Shown here one piece after another: positions 1 through 7,349 of a DNA stretch of 13,870 nucleotides; within the stretch, counting starts at the first letter, position 1, and the number at the start of each line of letters is the position of its first letter. The notes below the pieces were generated by a model. It searched no databases. It was not told the DNA's origin and worked only from the letters and a program-made list of their open reading frames with translations. The DNA is taken from assembly GCA_023386255.1 (NCBI GenBank), contig JAEWKB010000206.1, positions 1-13,870 of the forward strand, in the 5' to 3' direction. A program made the translations under genes and the position numbers. Origin of the DNA: Bacteroidota bacterium (GTDB taxonomy: Bacteria; Bacteroidota; Bacteroidia; Flavobacteriales; Flavobacteriaceae).

Positions 1-471
1 GGTAACTCCCGGGTGGAAATACAATATATAACCTACAATAAGGCCTAAACCTATCTGGCCAACTACTTTAAACTTACCTTTAAGGCCTTCTTTATCTTTT
101 TTGAATATCTTGATGTAATCGTCAATAAAACCAATAGTCCCCATCCAGAGGGTAGTAACTATAAGCAGCATTACATAAATATTATCCAGCTTAGCCAGCA
201 ACAGCACGGGGATAAGGGTTGATATAATAATTATCAGCCCACCCATGGTTGGTGTACCCGCCTTTTGGCTTTGCCCTTCAAGGCCAAGCTCACGTACCGT
301 TTCGCCAATTTGTTGCCTGCGCAGGAAGTTGATGATCTTTTTACCAAAAACAGTTGAAATCAGCAGTGACAGTATTATTGCCAGCCCTGAACGGAACGTA
401 ATGTACCTGAAGGCTCCGGTTCCTGGGATGTCGAAGCTCCTGTCTAGATAATCAAATAGATAGTATAGCAT
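1..471 (-). CDS. mraY: MraY, phospho-N-acetylmuramoyl-pentapeptide transferase (N-terminal part, runs off the left edge)
   Basis: Integral membrane enzyme that transfers phospho-MurNAc-pentapeptide from UDP to undecaprenyl phosphate, making lipid I, the first membrane step of peptidoglycan synthesis. Only the first 157 residues are in the window; the frame is open to base 1. Translation from the ATG at 471 gives hydrophobic segments near residues 26-42, 78-93, 98-115 and 136-152. It has the family motif TPTMGG at about 73-78 and the DDY of the Mg-binding region (FIDDYIK) at about 115-121, followed by a lysine-rich cytoplasmic loop. The start lies 7 bases after the murE stop, so it is the sixth gene of the dcw operon in this window. 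Family assignment is firm; the rest of the active site is outside the window. Confidence 0.95.
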   Translation of the reverse strand, partial: MLYYLFDYLDRSFDIPGTGAFRYITFRSGLAIILSLLISTVFGKKIINFLRRQQIGETVRELGLEGQSQKAGTPTMGGLIIIISTLIPVLLLAKLDNIYVMLLIVTTLWMGTIGFIDDYIKIFKKDKEGLKGKFKVVGQIGLGLIVGYILYFHPGVT

Positions 472-478
472 ACGCTGC

Positions 479-1939
479 TTATTTGTTTAATTGCTCTAAT
501 ATTTCTTTTACCACCTTCATATCATCAAAGTCGTAACGCACTCCTTTAATTTCCTGGTACGTTTCATGCCCTTTGCCGGCTATCAGGATTATATCATTTG
601 GCCTTGCCAGCTGGCAGGCAATCTTTATAGCCTGCTTCCTGTCAACCACCGCTACGGTTTTCCTGTAATTTTGCGGTTCTACGCCTTTTTCCATGTCTTC
701 AATTATATCCTCCGGCGCCTCACTTCGCGGATTATCCGAAGTAAATATGGCTTTGTCACTCATTGATGTGGCTATATGCGCCATAACAGGCCTCTTAGTT
801 TTGTCCCTGTCGCCTCCGCAGCCTACCACTGTTATTAACTGTTCATTGCGTGTGCGGATGCCCTCTATAGTTTTTAGCACGTTTTCAAGCGCATCCGGCG
901 TATGTGCATAATCTACAATAGCTGTAATGTTAGTATCAGAAACAATAAACTGGAACCGACCCGATACACTCTCCAGCTGGCTCATCAGCCTTAGCACCTC
1001 ACCATTCTCCAGGCCGAGGTTAACTGCAGCGGCATAGATAGCTAATAAGTTGTAAGCATTAAAAGTACCTATAAGCCTTACCCACACTTCCTGCTCGTTT
1101 ATCTTTAGCAGCAGGCCACTCAGCTGGTTTTCCAGTATTTGTGCCCTGTAATCAGCATAGGTTTTAAGGGCGTAAGTAAGCTTTTTAGCTATGGTGTTCT
1201 GCAGCATTACCAGCCCGTTCTTATCATCAATATTGGTAAGCGCAAAAGCTGTTTTAGGCAGCTGGTCAAAAAACCTTTTCTTTACATCCCTGTATTCAGC
1301 AAAGCTGCTGTGGTAATCCAGGTGGTCGTGAGACAGATTAGTAAAAATCCCGCCTGCAAACTCCAGCCCCTCCGTCCTGTTCTGGTGAATGCCGTGCGAG
1401 CTTACCTCCATAAAACAATACTCGGCACCTTCCTCTTCCATCATCTTCAGGTACTTGTTGATGGTTAAAGAATCAGGTGTTGTATGCGTGGCTTTATATT
1501 CTGTTTTATCTACCATAATCTTCACGGTAGAGAGCAAACCCGTTTTGTACCCTGCGTTCTGGAACAGCTGATACAGTAATGTTGCTATGGTTGTTTTTCC
1601 GTTAGTACCGGTAACACCCACAAGCTTCAGGTTGCGCGACGGGTTGCCGTAAAAATTCGCAGCCATGTACGCCAACGCTGCACTGGCGCTTTTAACTTCA
1701 ATATAAGTAACGCCTTCAGCTATAATATCTGGCAATACCTCACAAACAACAGCTATAGCTCCCAAGTTTATGGCTTTTTCTATAAAAGCATGACCATCGC
1801 TCTGTGTGCCTTTAATGGCTACAAAAGCATCGCCTGCACCAACAAGCCTGGAGTCAAACTCAATCTTGTTGATGTTAATATCCGTAGGGCCCTTTACAGC
1901 CTCTATCGATGTCTTGTATAATATGTCTTTTAAAACCAT
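479..1939 (-). CDS. murE: MurE, UDP-MurNAc-L-Ala-D-Glu:meso-diaminopimelate ligase
   Basis: Cytoplasmic ATP-dependent ligase adding the third stem-peptide residue to the peptidoglycan precursor. Counting from the ATG at 1939 (486 aa, normal length), the P-loop TGTNGKTT is near 110-117, followed by the substrate motif TTPDS, EVSSHG and YAHTPD. The DNPR motif, associated with meso-diaminopimelate specificity in MurE, is present (DNPRSE), as is a C-terminal GKGHE. This predicts an ordinary Gram-negative DAP-type wall. Start choice: a TTG at 1942 directly precedes the ATG, but the ATG forms a TGATG junction with the ftsI stop (one-base overlap), indicating translational coupling. It lies between ftsI and mraY in the dcw operon. 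Nothing is missing or broken. Confidence 0.97.
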   Translation of the reverse strand: MVLKDILYKTSIEAVKGPTDININKIEFDSRLVGAGDAFVAIKGTQSDGHAFIEKAINLGAIAVVCEVLPDIIAEGVTYIEVKSASAALAYMAANFYGNPSRNLKLVGVTGTNGKTTIATLLYQLFQNAGYKTGLLSTVKIMVDKTEYKATHTTPDSLTINKYLKMMEEEGAEYCFMEVSSHGIHQNRTEGLEFAGGIFTNLSHDHLDYHSSFAEYRDVKKRFFDQLPKTAFALTNIDDKNGLVMLQNTIAKKLTYALKTYADYRAQILENQLSGLLLKINEQEVWVRLIGTFNAYNLLAIYAAAVNLGLENGEVLRLMSQLESVSGRFQFIVSDTNITAIVDYAHTPDALENVLKTIEGIRTRNEQLITVVGCGGDRDKTKRPVMAHIATSMSDKAIFTSDNPRSEAPEDIIEDMEKGVEPQNYRKTVAVVDRKQAIKIACQLARPNDIILIAGKGHETYQEIKGVRYDFDDMKVVKEILEQLNK

Positions 1940-3948
1940 CAAAGCAGTTCCAGTGTTATGGTTTGATTTTTAAATATTGGCTGTCCCGGTGCGAGCGATT
2001 GCTTTTTTACCTTGCCTACACCCAGCACCTGCACTTTAAGCCCCATGTTGCCGAGCAATGCTACCGCATCCATACCGCTCATGCCTATGGTGTTAGGTAT
2101 GGTTTTAGGTGCTGTTTCTTTTATTTTTTGCTCTTTATTGTAATATGAAGCATAAAGCTGCTCCTGTTTTTTTATTTTTTTATCCAGCTTCTTTATCTGG
2201 TCTGTCGATGGCACATCAGTAAATATTTTTTGGGCTATCCTCTTAAATACCGGCCCCGAAACATCCGCCCCATAATATCCTTTGCCGGTGCTTGGCTTAT
2301 GTATAATGACTATGCATGAGTACTGAGGGTTATCAGCAGGGAAATAACCTGCGAAAGATGACGAATAGTACATATTGTCTTTGCCTTTTCCATAATCAAC
2401 CTGGGCTGTACCGGTTTTCCCCGCCATAGAAAAATCTTTAGAATAAAGCTTAGAGCCTGTACCCCTTTTAACCACATTTTCAAGTATCGCCTTTACTTTT
2501 GCCAGTGTTTCGGCAGAGCATATTTTAGGGTTGATTACTTCTTTGTCGAATTTCTTTATCGTTTTATCCCACTCCTTAATTTCTTTTACAAAGAGCGGCC
2601 TTATCATCTCGCCATTGTTAGCTACGGCATTATAAAATGTCAGCGTTTGCAGCGGTGTCATTGATACTCCGTAGCCAAAACCCATCCACGGCAGTGTTAT
2701 CCTGGACCACTTAGGGTCATCCGGCTGTGGGATGTAAGGCCTTCCCTCACCTTTGATTGGCACTCCAAGTTTTTTATTTAAGCCAAAACGGTTAAGATGG
2801 TTTACAAACTGCTGCGGGTCTTGCTTGTAATTATCATATACTGCCTGTACTAAGACAGTATTTGATGAAAGTTCAAATCCTTTGGCAAGCGAAATTTTGC
2901 CGTAGCCGCCTTTTTTGGAGTCGCGAACATGACGCCCAAAGTAGGTTATATCTCCCCCCTTGGTATCATACACATCGCTGGTATCAACTTTTTTATCTTC
3001 GAGCAACGCGATTAAGCCAGCAAGCTTAAAGGTAGAGCCCGGTTCGTGCGATTCCCAAACCGCATAATTTACTGTTTCGCTGTAAGACCCATCTTTATTT
3101 CTCCCAAGATTAGATATAGCCTTTACATACCCTGTTTTTGTTTCCATTACCACCACACAGCCATGGTCAGCCTCATAATACTCCAGCTGTTTCAGCAAGG
3201 CGTGGTGCGCGATATCTTGTATATACACATCTATGGTCGACACTACATCATACCCATCAACCGGCTCAACCTCATTATTATCGCTAATGGGTTTCCACTG
3301 GTTCTTGGCTATTTTCTGCATAAGGCGCTTACCGTCTTTTCCGTTTAGGTATTTGGCAAAAGCGCCCTCAATACCCACAGTAAGGTTCTCGCCTTTATGG
3401 TCCACCCTTTCGTAACCTATGGTACGCTCAGCAATACGGCCTATTGGGTGCTCTCTTACCGTTTTTTGCTCTGTTATTATACCACCTTTAAAAGCACCGA
3501 GCCTGAACAGCGGAAAGCTCTTAATACGCATGTATTCAGTATAGCTAAGATCCCTCGCTACAAGAAAGTACCTGTTCTTGTTAGCGCGTGCCTGCCTCAA
3601 TTCATTGTAATAATGATCAGATGATTTACCGAACATTTTCGAAAGTGAGTCTGACAGCGGCTTCAGGTACTTTTTAAAATCCTCATCTTTTGGTGCCAGC
3701 GCATCAAACCTTATTTTATAATTTGGAATTGATGTAGCCAAAAGGCTACCGTCTGCCGAATATACATTGCCTTTATTGGCCGGAATAACAAAATTCTTAA
3801 CCGTACGCTCCTTGGCCAGTTTACGATAATAATCACCCTCAACCCACTGTATATTGGTGAGCTTTACCGAAATGCAAACAGCCATCACGAAAATCATGAA
3901 GGCTACAATGTAAATACGGTAAGAGATCTTTTTATCTTCTACTGCCAT
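1939..3948 (-). CDS. ftsI: FtsI-type septal peptidoglycan transpeptidase (class B PBP) with C-terminal PASTA domain
   Basis: Class B penicillin-binding protein, 669 aa, expected to crosslink septal peptidoglycan in the periplasm as part of the divisome. There is a short cytoplasmic N-terminus, a single membrane anchor at about 11-30, a pedestal/dimerisation domain at about 55-215, and a transpeptidase domain at about 235-575. All three catalytic motifs are intact: STFK (nucleophile S305), SSN (361-363) and KTGTA (511-515). A lysine-rich linker at about 585-612 leads to one PASTA-like domain in the last ~55 residues (PNTIGMSG onward). PASTA tails are absent from E. coli FtsI but known in PBPs of Bacteroidota and Firmicutes. 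Its start overlaps the ftsL-like gene by 10 bases and its stop overlaps murE by one, so it is translationally coupled on both sides. Confidence 0.95.
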   Translation of the reverse strand: MAVEDKKISYRIYIVAFMIFVMAVCISVKLTNIQWVEGDYYRKLAKERTVKNFVIPANKGNVYSADGSLLATSIPNYKIRFDALAPKDEDFKKYLKPLSDSLSKMFGKSSDHYYNELRQARANKNRYFLVARDLSYTEYMRIKSFPLFRLGAFKGGIITEQKTVREHPIGRIAERTIGYERVDHKGENLTVGIEGAFAKYLNGKDGKRLMQKIAKNQWKPISDNNEVEPVDGYDVVSTIDVYIQDIAHHALLKQLEYYEADHGCVVVMETKTGYVKAISNLGRNKDGSYSETVNYAVWESHEPGSTFKLAGLIALLEDKKVDTSDVYDTKGGDITYFGRHVRDSKKGGYGKISLAKGFELSSNTVLVQAVYDNYKQDPQQFVNHLNRFGLNKKLGVPIKGEGRPYIPQPDDPKWSRITLPWMGFGYGVSMTPLQTLTFYNAVANNGEMIRPLFVKEIKEWDKTIKKFDKEVINPKICSAETLAKVKAILENVVKRGTGSKLYSKDFSMAGKTGTAQVDYGKGKDNMYYSSSFAGYFPADNPQYSCIVIIHKPSTGKGYYGADVSGPVFKRIAQKIFTDVPSTDQIKKLDKKIKKQEQLYASYYNKEQKIKETAPKTIPNTIGMSGMDAVALLGNMGLKVQVLGVGKVKKQSLAPGQPIFKNQTITLELL

Positions 3949-4286
3949 AGTTTTTCAAGCATGTTCTTTTCTTCTTCCCTTAATACTTTTATTTTTTTTG
4001 GCGGCACCGATGACGGCACTATGCCTTTTTCTTCCATTTTTCTTGAAACTGTTGATTCCATCTTTAGTTCCATAAGTTCCGAACGCCTGTCTACAAATTC
4101 CGACCTTAGCTCCTTTACTTCGCTTTCCAGCTCCGTTATCCTGAACAGTTTCTGCTCATAACTGTGTGAGTTGCCAATCATTAATATTGCGATGATGATA
4201 AGGAATATGATGAAACGCCAGTTCCTCATAGAACCTTCATCAACCAGATATTTTGCTTTTAATAAGCTGTAAACTCCGCCTTTCAT
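3939..4286 (-). CDS. ftsL: FtsL-like small divisome membrane protein
   Basis: Small bitopic protein of 115 aa: about 23 cytoplasmic residues, one strongly hydrophobic segment at about 24-38, then a charged, heptad-like helical region at about 44-85 expected to form a periplasmic coiled coil. This architecture, and its position between rsmH and ftsI, are those of FtsL, which bridges FtsQ/FtsB to the FtsW-FtsI synthase. FtsL sequences diverge strongly, so the call rests mainly on topology, size and gene order rather than motifs. The ATG lies 2 bases after the rsmH stop and the gene overlaps ftsI by 10 bases. The positions of several acidic and basic residues just after the membrane segment fit the family, but no catalytic motif is expected. 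Confidence 0.85.
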   Translation of the reverse strand: MKGGVYSLLKAKYLVDEGSMRNWRFIIFLIIIAILMIGNSHSYEQKLFRITELESEVKELRSEFVDRRSELMELKMESTVSRKMEEKGIVPSSVPPKKIKVLREEEKNMLEKLWQ

Positions 4287-4288
4287 AC

Positions 4289-5194
4289 CTATAATTTTTC
4301 AGCTACTCTCAATTTCGCGCTACGTGCCCTATTATTAACTGCAATTTCCTCTTCAGTAGGCACTATAAGCTTTTCAATTATTTTAAAAGGAACTTCAAAC
4401 CTGCCAAACATATCGCGCTCCGGCTCACCTTCAAACATCCCATTCCTCATATACCTCTTTACCAGCCTGTCTTCCAGTGAATGGTAGGAAATCACACTCA
4501 GCCTCCCACTAGGCTTAAGCACCTCAAGCGATTGCTGCAAAAACTCTTTCAGCACTTGTATTTCCTCATTCACCTCTATCCGTATAGCCTGATATATTTG
4601 TGCCAGTATTTTATTGCTTTTATGCGCCGGCAAAAATTTTGCAAGCACCTGCTTTAATTGTTCAGTGTTCTTTATCGGCTTGTCCTTACGTGCATTTACA
4701 ATAGTATTAGCCAACGCACCTGCATTCTTAAGCTCCCCGTATTCAAAAAACACTCTCTTCAGCTGTTGCTCCTCATACTCATTCACAACAACATAGGCAT
4801 TAAGCTCATTCTTACGGCTCATCCTCATATCCAGCCCGGCATCAAAACGGGTTGAAAAACCACGCTCCGCCACGTCAAACTGGTGCGATGACACCCCGAG
4901 GTCTGCCAATATTCCGTCAACGGCTTTTACACCATGGAAGCGCAGAAACCTCTTTATAAATCTGAAGTTTTCCGGTATCAGCACAAAACGCTCATCATCA
5001 ATTACATTAGCCTGCGCATCTTCATCCTGGTCAAACCCAAAAAGCCTTCCGTCAGGCCCAAGCCTGCTTATTATTTCACGAGAGTGCCCACCCCCGCCAA
5101 AGGTCACATCTACATACACACCATCCGGCTTAATATTTAGCCCGTCAACGGTTTCCTTCAGCAAAACAGGGTTATGATATTCCATCAGTGTCAT
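4289..5194 (-). CDS. rsmH: RsmH (MraW), 16S rRNA m4C1402 methyltransferase
   Basis: S-adenosylmethionine-dependent enzyme that N4-methylates C1402 of 16S rRNA in the ribosomal P site; 301 aa, normal length. It begins with the family signature YHNPVLLKE at about 6-14. The SAM-binding DVTFGGGGHS is at about 29-38, FDQD at 54-57, DLGVSSHQFD at 98-107, and VISYHSLEDR at about 234-243. The C-terminal NNRARSAKLR is also typical. Two starts are possible: ATG at 5194 (used here) and ATG at 5185, which would give MEYHNPV, closer to the usual N-terminus. Either way the gene overlaps the end of mraZ (by 23 or 14 bases), showing tight coupling inside the dcw operon. Confidence 0.95.
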   Translation of the reverse strand: MTLMEYHNPVLLKETVDGLNIKPDGVYVDVTFGGGGHSREIISRLGPDGRLFGFDQDEDAQANVIDDERFVLIPENFRFIKRFLRFHGVKAVDGILADLGVSSHQFDVAERGFSTRFDAGLDMRMSRKNELNAYVVVNEYEEQQLKRVFFEYGELKNAGALANTIVNARKDKPIKNTEQLKQVLAKFLPAHKSNKILAQIYQAIRIEVNEEIQVLKEFLQQSLEVLKPSGRLSVISYHSLEDRLVKRYMRNGMFEGEPERDMFGRFEVPFKIIEKLIVPTEEEIAVNNRARSAKLRVAEKL

Positions 5195-5645
5195 CAGTTA
5201 AATTACCCATAACTTCTTCAGCCAGGTCAGCAAAATCAACAACTGAGTCATCAATTGCCTGCTCATACTTATCTTTGTCCCAAATCTCCACAATGTTCAC
5301 CGCAGACGAAAGCACAATATCTTTATCAATCCCCGCAAACACAACCAGATCTTTCGGTATCAAAAGCCTTCCGGTCGCATCAATTTCCACCACTTTCACC
5401 CCAGCCGTAAACCTCCTGATGAAGTCATTGTTCTTTTTCACAAAGCGGTTCAGCTTGTTGATCTTAGCCATCATAATGTTCCATTCTGACATAGGGTACA
5501 ACTCCAGGCAAGGCTGGAAAACCGATCGTTTCAGCACAAATCCATCCTCAAGCCCGGGCGCAAGCTGCTTCTTCAAAGGAGCAGGCAGCATTAACCTTCC
5601 TTTGGTATCAGCCTTACATTCATATGTTCCTACTATGGCATTCAA
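5172..5645 (-). CDS. mraZ: MraZ, DNA-binding transcriptional regulator of the dcw operon
   Basis: First gene of the dcw operon. 157 aa with two AbrB-like swapped-hairpin domains, each carrying the MraZ hallmark: DTKGR (13-17) and DATGR (89-93). MraZ proteins form rings and bind tandem short repeats upstream of their own gene; matching repeats are seen here at 5691-5720. Start: no ATG or GTG works in this frame, because an in-frame stop lies about 20 bases upstream. The TTG at 5645 gives MNAIVGTYEC, the expected family N-terminus, so TTG is the likely start. With the promoter at 5673-5680 the leader would be only about 20 bases. The acidic C-terminus (about 132-157) is a common variable tail. 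The 3' end overlaps rsmH. Confidence 0.95.
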   Translation of the reverse strand: MNAIVGTYECKADTKGRLMLPAPLKKQLAPGLEDGFVLKRSVFQPCLELYPMSEWNIMMAKINKLNRFVKKNNDFIRRFTAGVKVVEIDATGRLLIPKDLVVFAGIDKDIVLSSAVNIVEIWDKDKYEQAIDDSVVDFADLAEEVMGNLTDDTDGIS

Positions 5646-5672
5646 GCAGTTACGGATTTTGTTTTATTAAAG

Positions 5673-5680
5673 CAAATATA
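5673..5680 (-). promoter_or_regulatory. Promoter -7 element of mraZ/dcw operon (TATATTTG)
   Basis: On the minus strand this reads TATATTTG, a full match to the Bacteroidota -7 consensus TAnnTTTG. It lies 27 bases upstream of the mraZ TTG start, which would place transcription start at about 5666-5668. No good TTG/TTTG -33 element is seen; the -33 region is instead occupied by the AAGTGGTA repeats, suggesting that MraZ competes with or contacts sigma there. Consensus match seen; promoter function inferred. Confidence 0.7.
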
Positions 5681-5690
5681 AAAACATTTT

Positions 5691-5720
5691 ACCACTTCTT
5701 ACCACTTTCTACCACTTTGT
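5691..5720 (-). promoter_or_regulatory. Putative MraZ operator: three tandem 10-bp AAGTGGTA repeats
   Basis: On the minus strand three copies with core AAGTGGTA follow each other with exact 10-base period (AAAGTGGTAG, AAAGTGGTAA, GAAGTGGTAA). A further GGTGGTA core lies upstream at about 5742-5748, 32 bases (about three helical turns) from the nearest repeat. MraZ proteins are known to bind tandem short G-rich repeats of about one helical turn in front of mraZ (TGGG-type in E. coli, AAAGTG-type in mollicutes). The repeats end about 10 bases upstream of the -7 element, so bound MraZ would cover the -33 region. Operator role is inferred from position and repeat form. Confidence 0.75.
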
Positions 5721-5786
5721 TGATAAGTTTTTACGTCATTTTACCACCTTGCAGGAATTTTCATCTAAAACCGCCATAGACAAGTA

Positions 5787-5835
5787 TGCATTTTAGTCAG
5801 ATATATTATAGCAAATAAATTTGCACTTTAGTCTG
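5787..5835. repeat. Pair of 14-bp direct repeats TGCAyTTTAGTCwG
   Basis: TGCATTTTAGTCAG (5787-5800) and TGCACTTTAGTCTG (5822-5835) match at 12 of 14 positions and are 35 bases apart start to start. Between them, and touching the second copy, lies the inverted repeat GCAAAT-AA-ATTTGC (5811-5824). The second copy ends 17 bases before the hydrolase -7 element, so it sits over the -33 region. It may be a regulator site for the hydrolase gene; function is unknown. Confidence 0.5.
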
Positions 5836-5852
5836 TTTTAACTATAAAATCC

Positions 5853-5860
5853 TATATTTG
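5853..5860 (+). promoter_or_regulatory. Promoter -7 element of the alpha/beta hydrolase gene (TATATTTG)
   Basis: TATATTTG fully matches the Bacteroidota TAnnTTTG -7 consensus and lies 28 bases before the ATG at 5889, giving a leader of roughly 20 bases. The -33 region shows no clean TTTG; a CTGTTTT stretch and the direct repeat 5822-5835 lie there. Match seen, function inferred. Confidence 0.65.
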
Positions 5861-5888
5861 CCTAACTTGAAATTGTTGATAAACTAAC

Positions 5889-6665
5889 ATGCAAAGCACC
5901 ACAAAAGAGGGTAAATACAGCTACTATGAAACCGGTGAAGGCACTCCGATTATTATCCTTCACGGACTTATGGGCGGCCTTAGTAACTTTGACGGCGTAG
6001 CTGAATATTTCCCAAAACATGGCTATAAGGTTGTAATACCCGAACTGCCGATTTACACCCAGAACATTTTAAAAACGAACGTTAAGGCCTTTGCCAAGTG
6101 GGTTAAAGATTTTATTACCTACAAAGGGTTTGACAGGGTAATACTGTTGGGTAACTCACTGGGCGGGCACATTGCGCTGTACCACACAAAAATGTATCCT
6201 GAAAAGATGCTCGGCCTCATAATTACGGGAAGTTCAGGATTGTATGAAAGCGCGATGGGCGACAGCTACCCACGAAGGGGTGACTATGATTACATTAAGA
6301 AAAAAGCAGGAGAGGTATTTTATGACCCTGCCGTAGCTACAAAAGAAATTGTTGACGAGGTTTATGCTGTAGCAAATGACAGGCTGAAACTTATAAAAAC
6401 TTTAACCATAGCTAAGAGCGCCATTAGGCACAACATGGCAAAGGACCTGCCTAAAATGCATGTACCAACCTGCATTATATGGGGCAAAAATGATAATGTG
6501 ACCCCGCCCGAAGTGGCTGAAGAATTCCACCAGCTGCTGCCCAACTCCAGCCTGTACTGGATTGACAAGTGCGGCCATGCGGCTATGATGGAGCATCCGG
6601 ACGAATTTAACCACCTGATGCACGACTGGCTGAAAAAAATGAATTTTGACAACACAAGCCTGTAG
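5889..6665 (+). CDS. Alpha/beta-fold hydrolase, substrate unknown
   Basis: Cytoplasmic alpha/beta hydrolase of 258 aa with no signal peptide. The oxyanion-hole motif HGLMGG is at about 25-30 and the nucleophile elbow GNSLGG at 88-93 (catalytic S90). A likely acid is D202 in GKNDNVTP, and the catalytic histidine is H230 in CGHAAMMEHP. The triad is therefore complete. The HG-x-GG and C-terminal GH..MMEHP patterns resemble carboxylesterase or C-C-bond hydrolase (MhpC/BphD-like) members, but substrate cannot be read from sequence. It has its own promoter and terminator, so it is probably monocistronic, and is divergent from the dcw operon. In many Flavobacteria a hydrolase like this sits between mraZ and engB (recalled, not checked), suggesting a housekeeping role. 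Confidence 0.9.
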   Translation: MQSTTKEGKYSYYETGEGTPIIILHGLMGGLSNFDGVAEYFPKHGYKVVIPELPIYTQNILKTNVKAFAKWVKDFITYKGFDRVILLGNSLGGHIALYHTKMYPEKMLGLIITGSSGLYESAMGDSYPRRGDYDYIKKKAGEVFYDPAVATKEIVDEVYAVANDRLKLIKTLTIAKSAIRHNMAKDLPKMHVPTCIIWGKNDNVTPPEVAEEFHQLLPNSSLYWIDKCGHAAMMEHPDEFNHLMHDWLKKMNFDNTSL

Positions 6666-6684
6666 CTATCCTGCAGGCTTTTTT
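6656..6684 (+). terminator. Rho-independent terminator after the hydrolase gene
   Basis: AAGCCTG (6656-6662) pairs with CAGGCTT (6674-6680) around an 11-base loop and runs into a T-tract (6679-6684). The left arm includes the last codons of the hydrolase gene, so the stop codon at 6663-6665 lies in the loop. It separates the hydrolase from engB, which has its own promoter element. Confidence 0.8.
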
Positions 6685-6703
6685 ATTGCCCAAAGTATTT
6701 CTG

Positions 6704-6711
6704 TACCTTTG
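6704..6711 (+). promoter_or_regulatory. Promoter -7 element of engB (TACCTTTG)
   Basis: TACCTTTG matches TAnnTTTG exactly, 17 bases before the engB ATG. A TTG at 6686-6688 lies 15 bases upstream, slightly closer than the usual 17-23 base spacing for a -33 element. It implies a very short leader (about 10-12 bases) for engB, just after the hydrolase terminator. Confidence 0.65.
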
Positions 6712-6728
6712 CAGCTAATACCAGTATC

Positions 6729-7349
6729 ATGAAAATTACTTCAGCCGAATTTATTATAAGCAACTCTGATGTAAGCAAGTGCCCCAAAGAGCCGCTGCCG
6801 GAGTATGCTTTTATAGGAAGGTCGAATGTAGGGAAGTCATCCCTTATAAACATGCTCACCAACCGTAACAGTTTGGCTAAAACATCGGGCAAGCCGGGCA
6901 AAACACAGCTTATTAACCATTTTAAGATAAAGGAGAACTGGTTCCTGGTTGACTTACCCGGATATGGCTATGCCCGCGTTTCTAAAAAAACAAAGGAGAT
7001 ATTCCAGAAGTTCATTACCGATTATTTTGAGAAACGGGAACAGCTGGCCTGCGCCTTTGTACTGATTGATATTCGACATGAGGCCCAAAAAATAGATTTG
7101 GAGTTTATAACATATCTGGGCGAAAATGAGGTTCCTTTTTGCATTATATTTACAAAAGCCGACAAGATAAGCCGCGGCAGAGCCGAACAGCATGTAGCTG
7201 CATACAAAAAAGCGCTGCTGGCCAATAACTGGGAAGAGATGCCGCCGTACTTCATTACCTCCTCAACAGATGGTACAGGCCGCGAAAAACTGCTTGAGTT
7301 TATTGATGGCGTTAATAACGACATCTTTAGCAACAACAGTTTTGTTTAA
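6729..7349 (+). CDS. engB: EngB/YsxC/YihA ribosome-biogenesis GTPase
   Basis: Small TRAFAC-class GTPase (206 aa, normal length) needed for late 50S subunit assembly and often essential. All G motifs are visible: G1 GRSNVGKS (30-37), the G2 region PGKTQ (56-60) with the switch threonine, G3 DLPGYG (75-80) continuing into YARV, G4 TKAD (142-145), and a G5-like TSS before the C-terminal helix. The ATG at 6729 gives the usual short N-terminal extension with the family's conserved strand before G1. It is likely transcribed alone from the promoter at 6704-6711. Its stop codon overlaps the stop of the convergent GNAT gene by four bases (7346-7349), with no terminator visible between them. Confidence 0.96.
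   Translation: MKITSAEFIISNSDVSKCPKEPLPEYAFIGRSNVGKSSLINMLTNRNSLAKTSGKPGKTQLINHFKIKENWFLVDLPGYGYARVSKKTKEIFQKFITDYFEKREQLACAFVLIDIRHEAQKIDLEFITYLGENEVPFCIIFTKADKISRGRAEQHVAAYKKALLANNWEEMPPYFITSSTDGTGREKLLEFIDGVNNDIFSNNSFV

Noticed and set aside
1940-1942. TTG at 1942 as the murE start
   Set aside because: It directly precedes an ATG at 1939 that makes a TGATG coupling with the ftsI stop, the more likely start.
5188-5670. A 160-codon open frame on the plus strand opposite mraZ
   Set aside because: It is fully antisense to mraZ, whose protein has clear family motifs; the antisense translation is serine/threonine rich, low complexity, and resembles no family.
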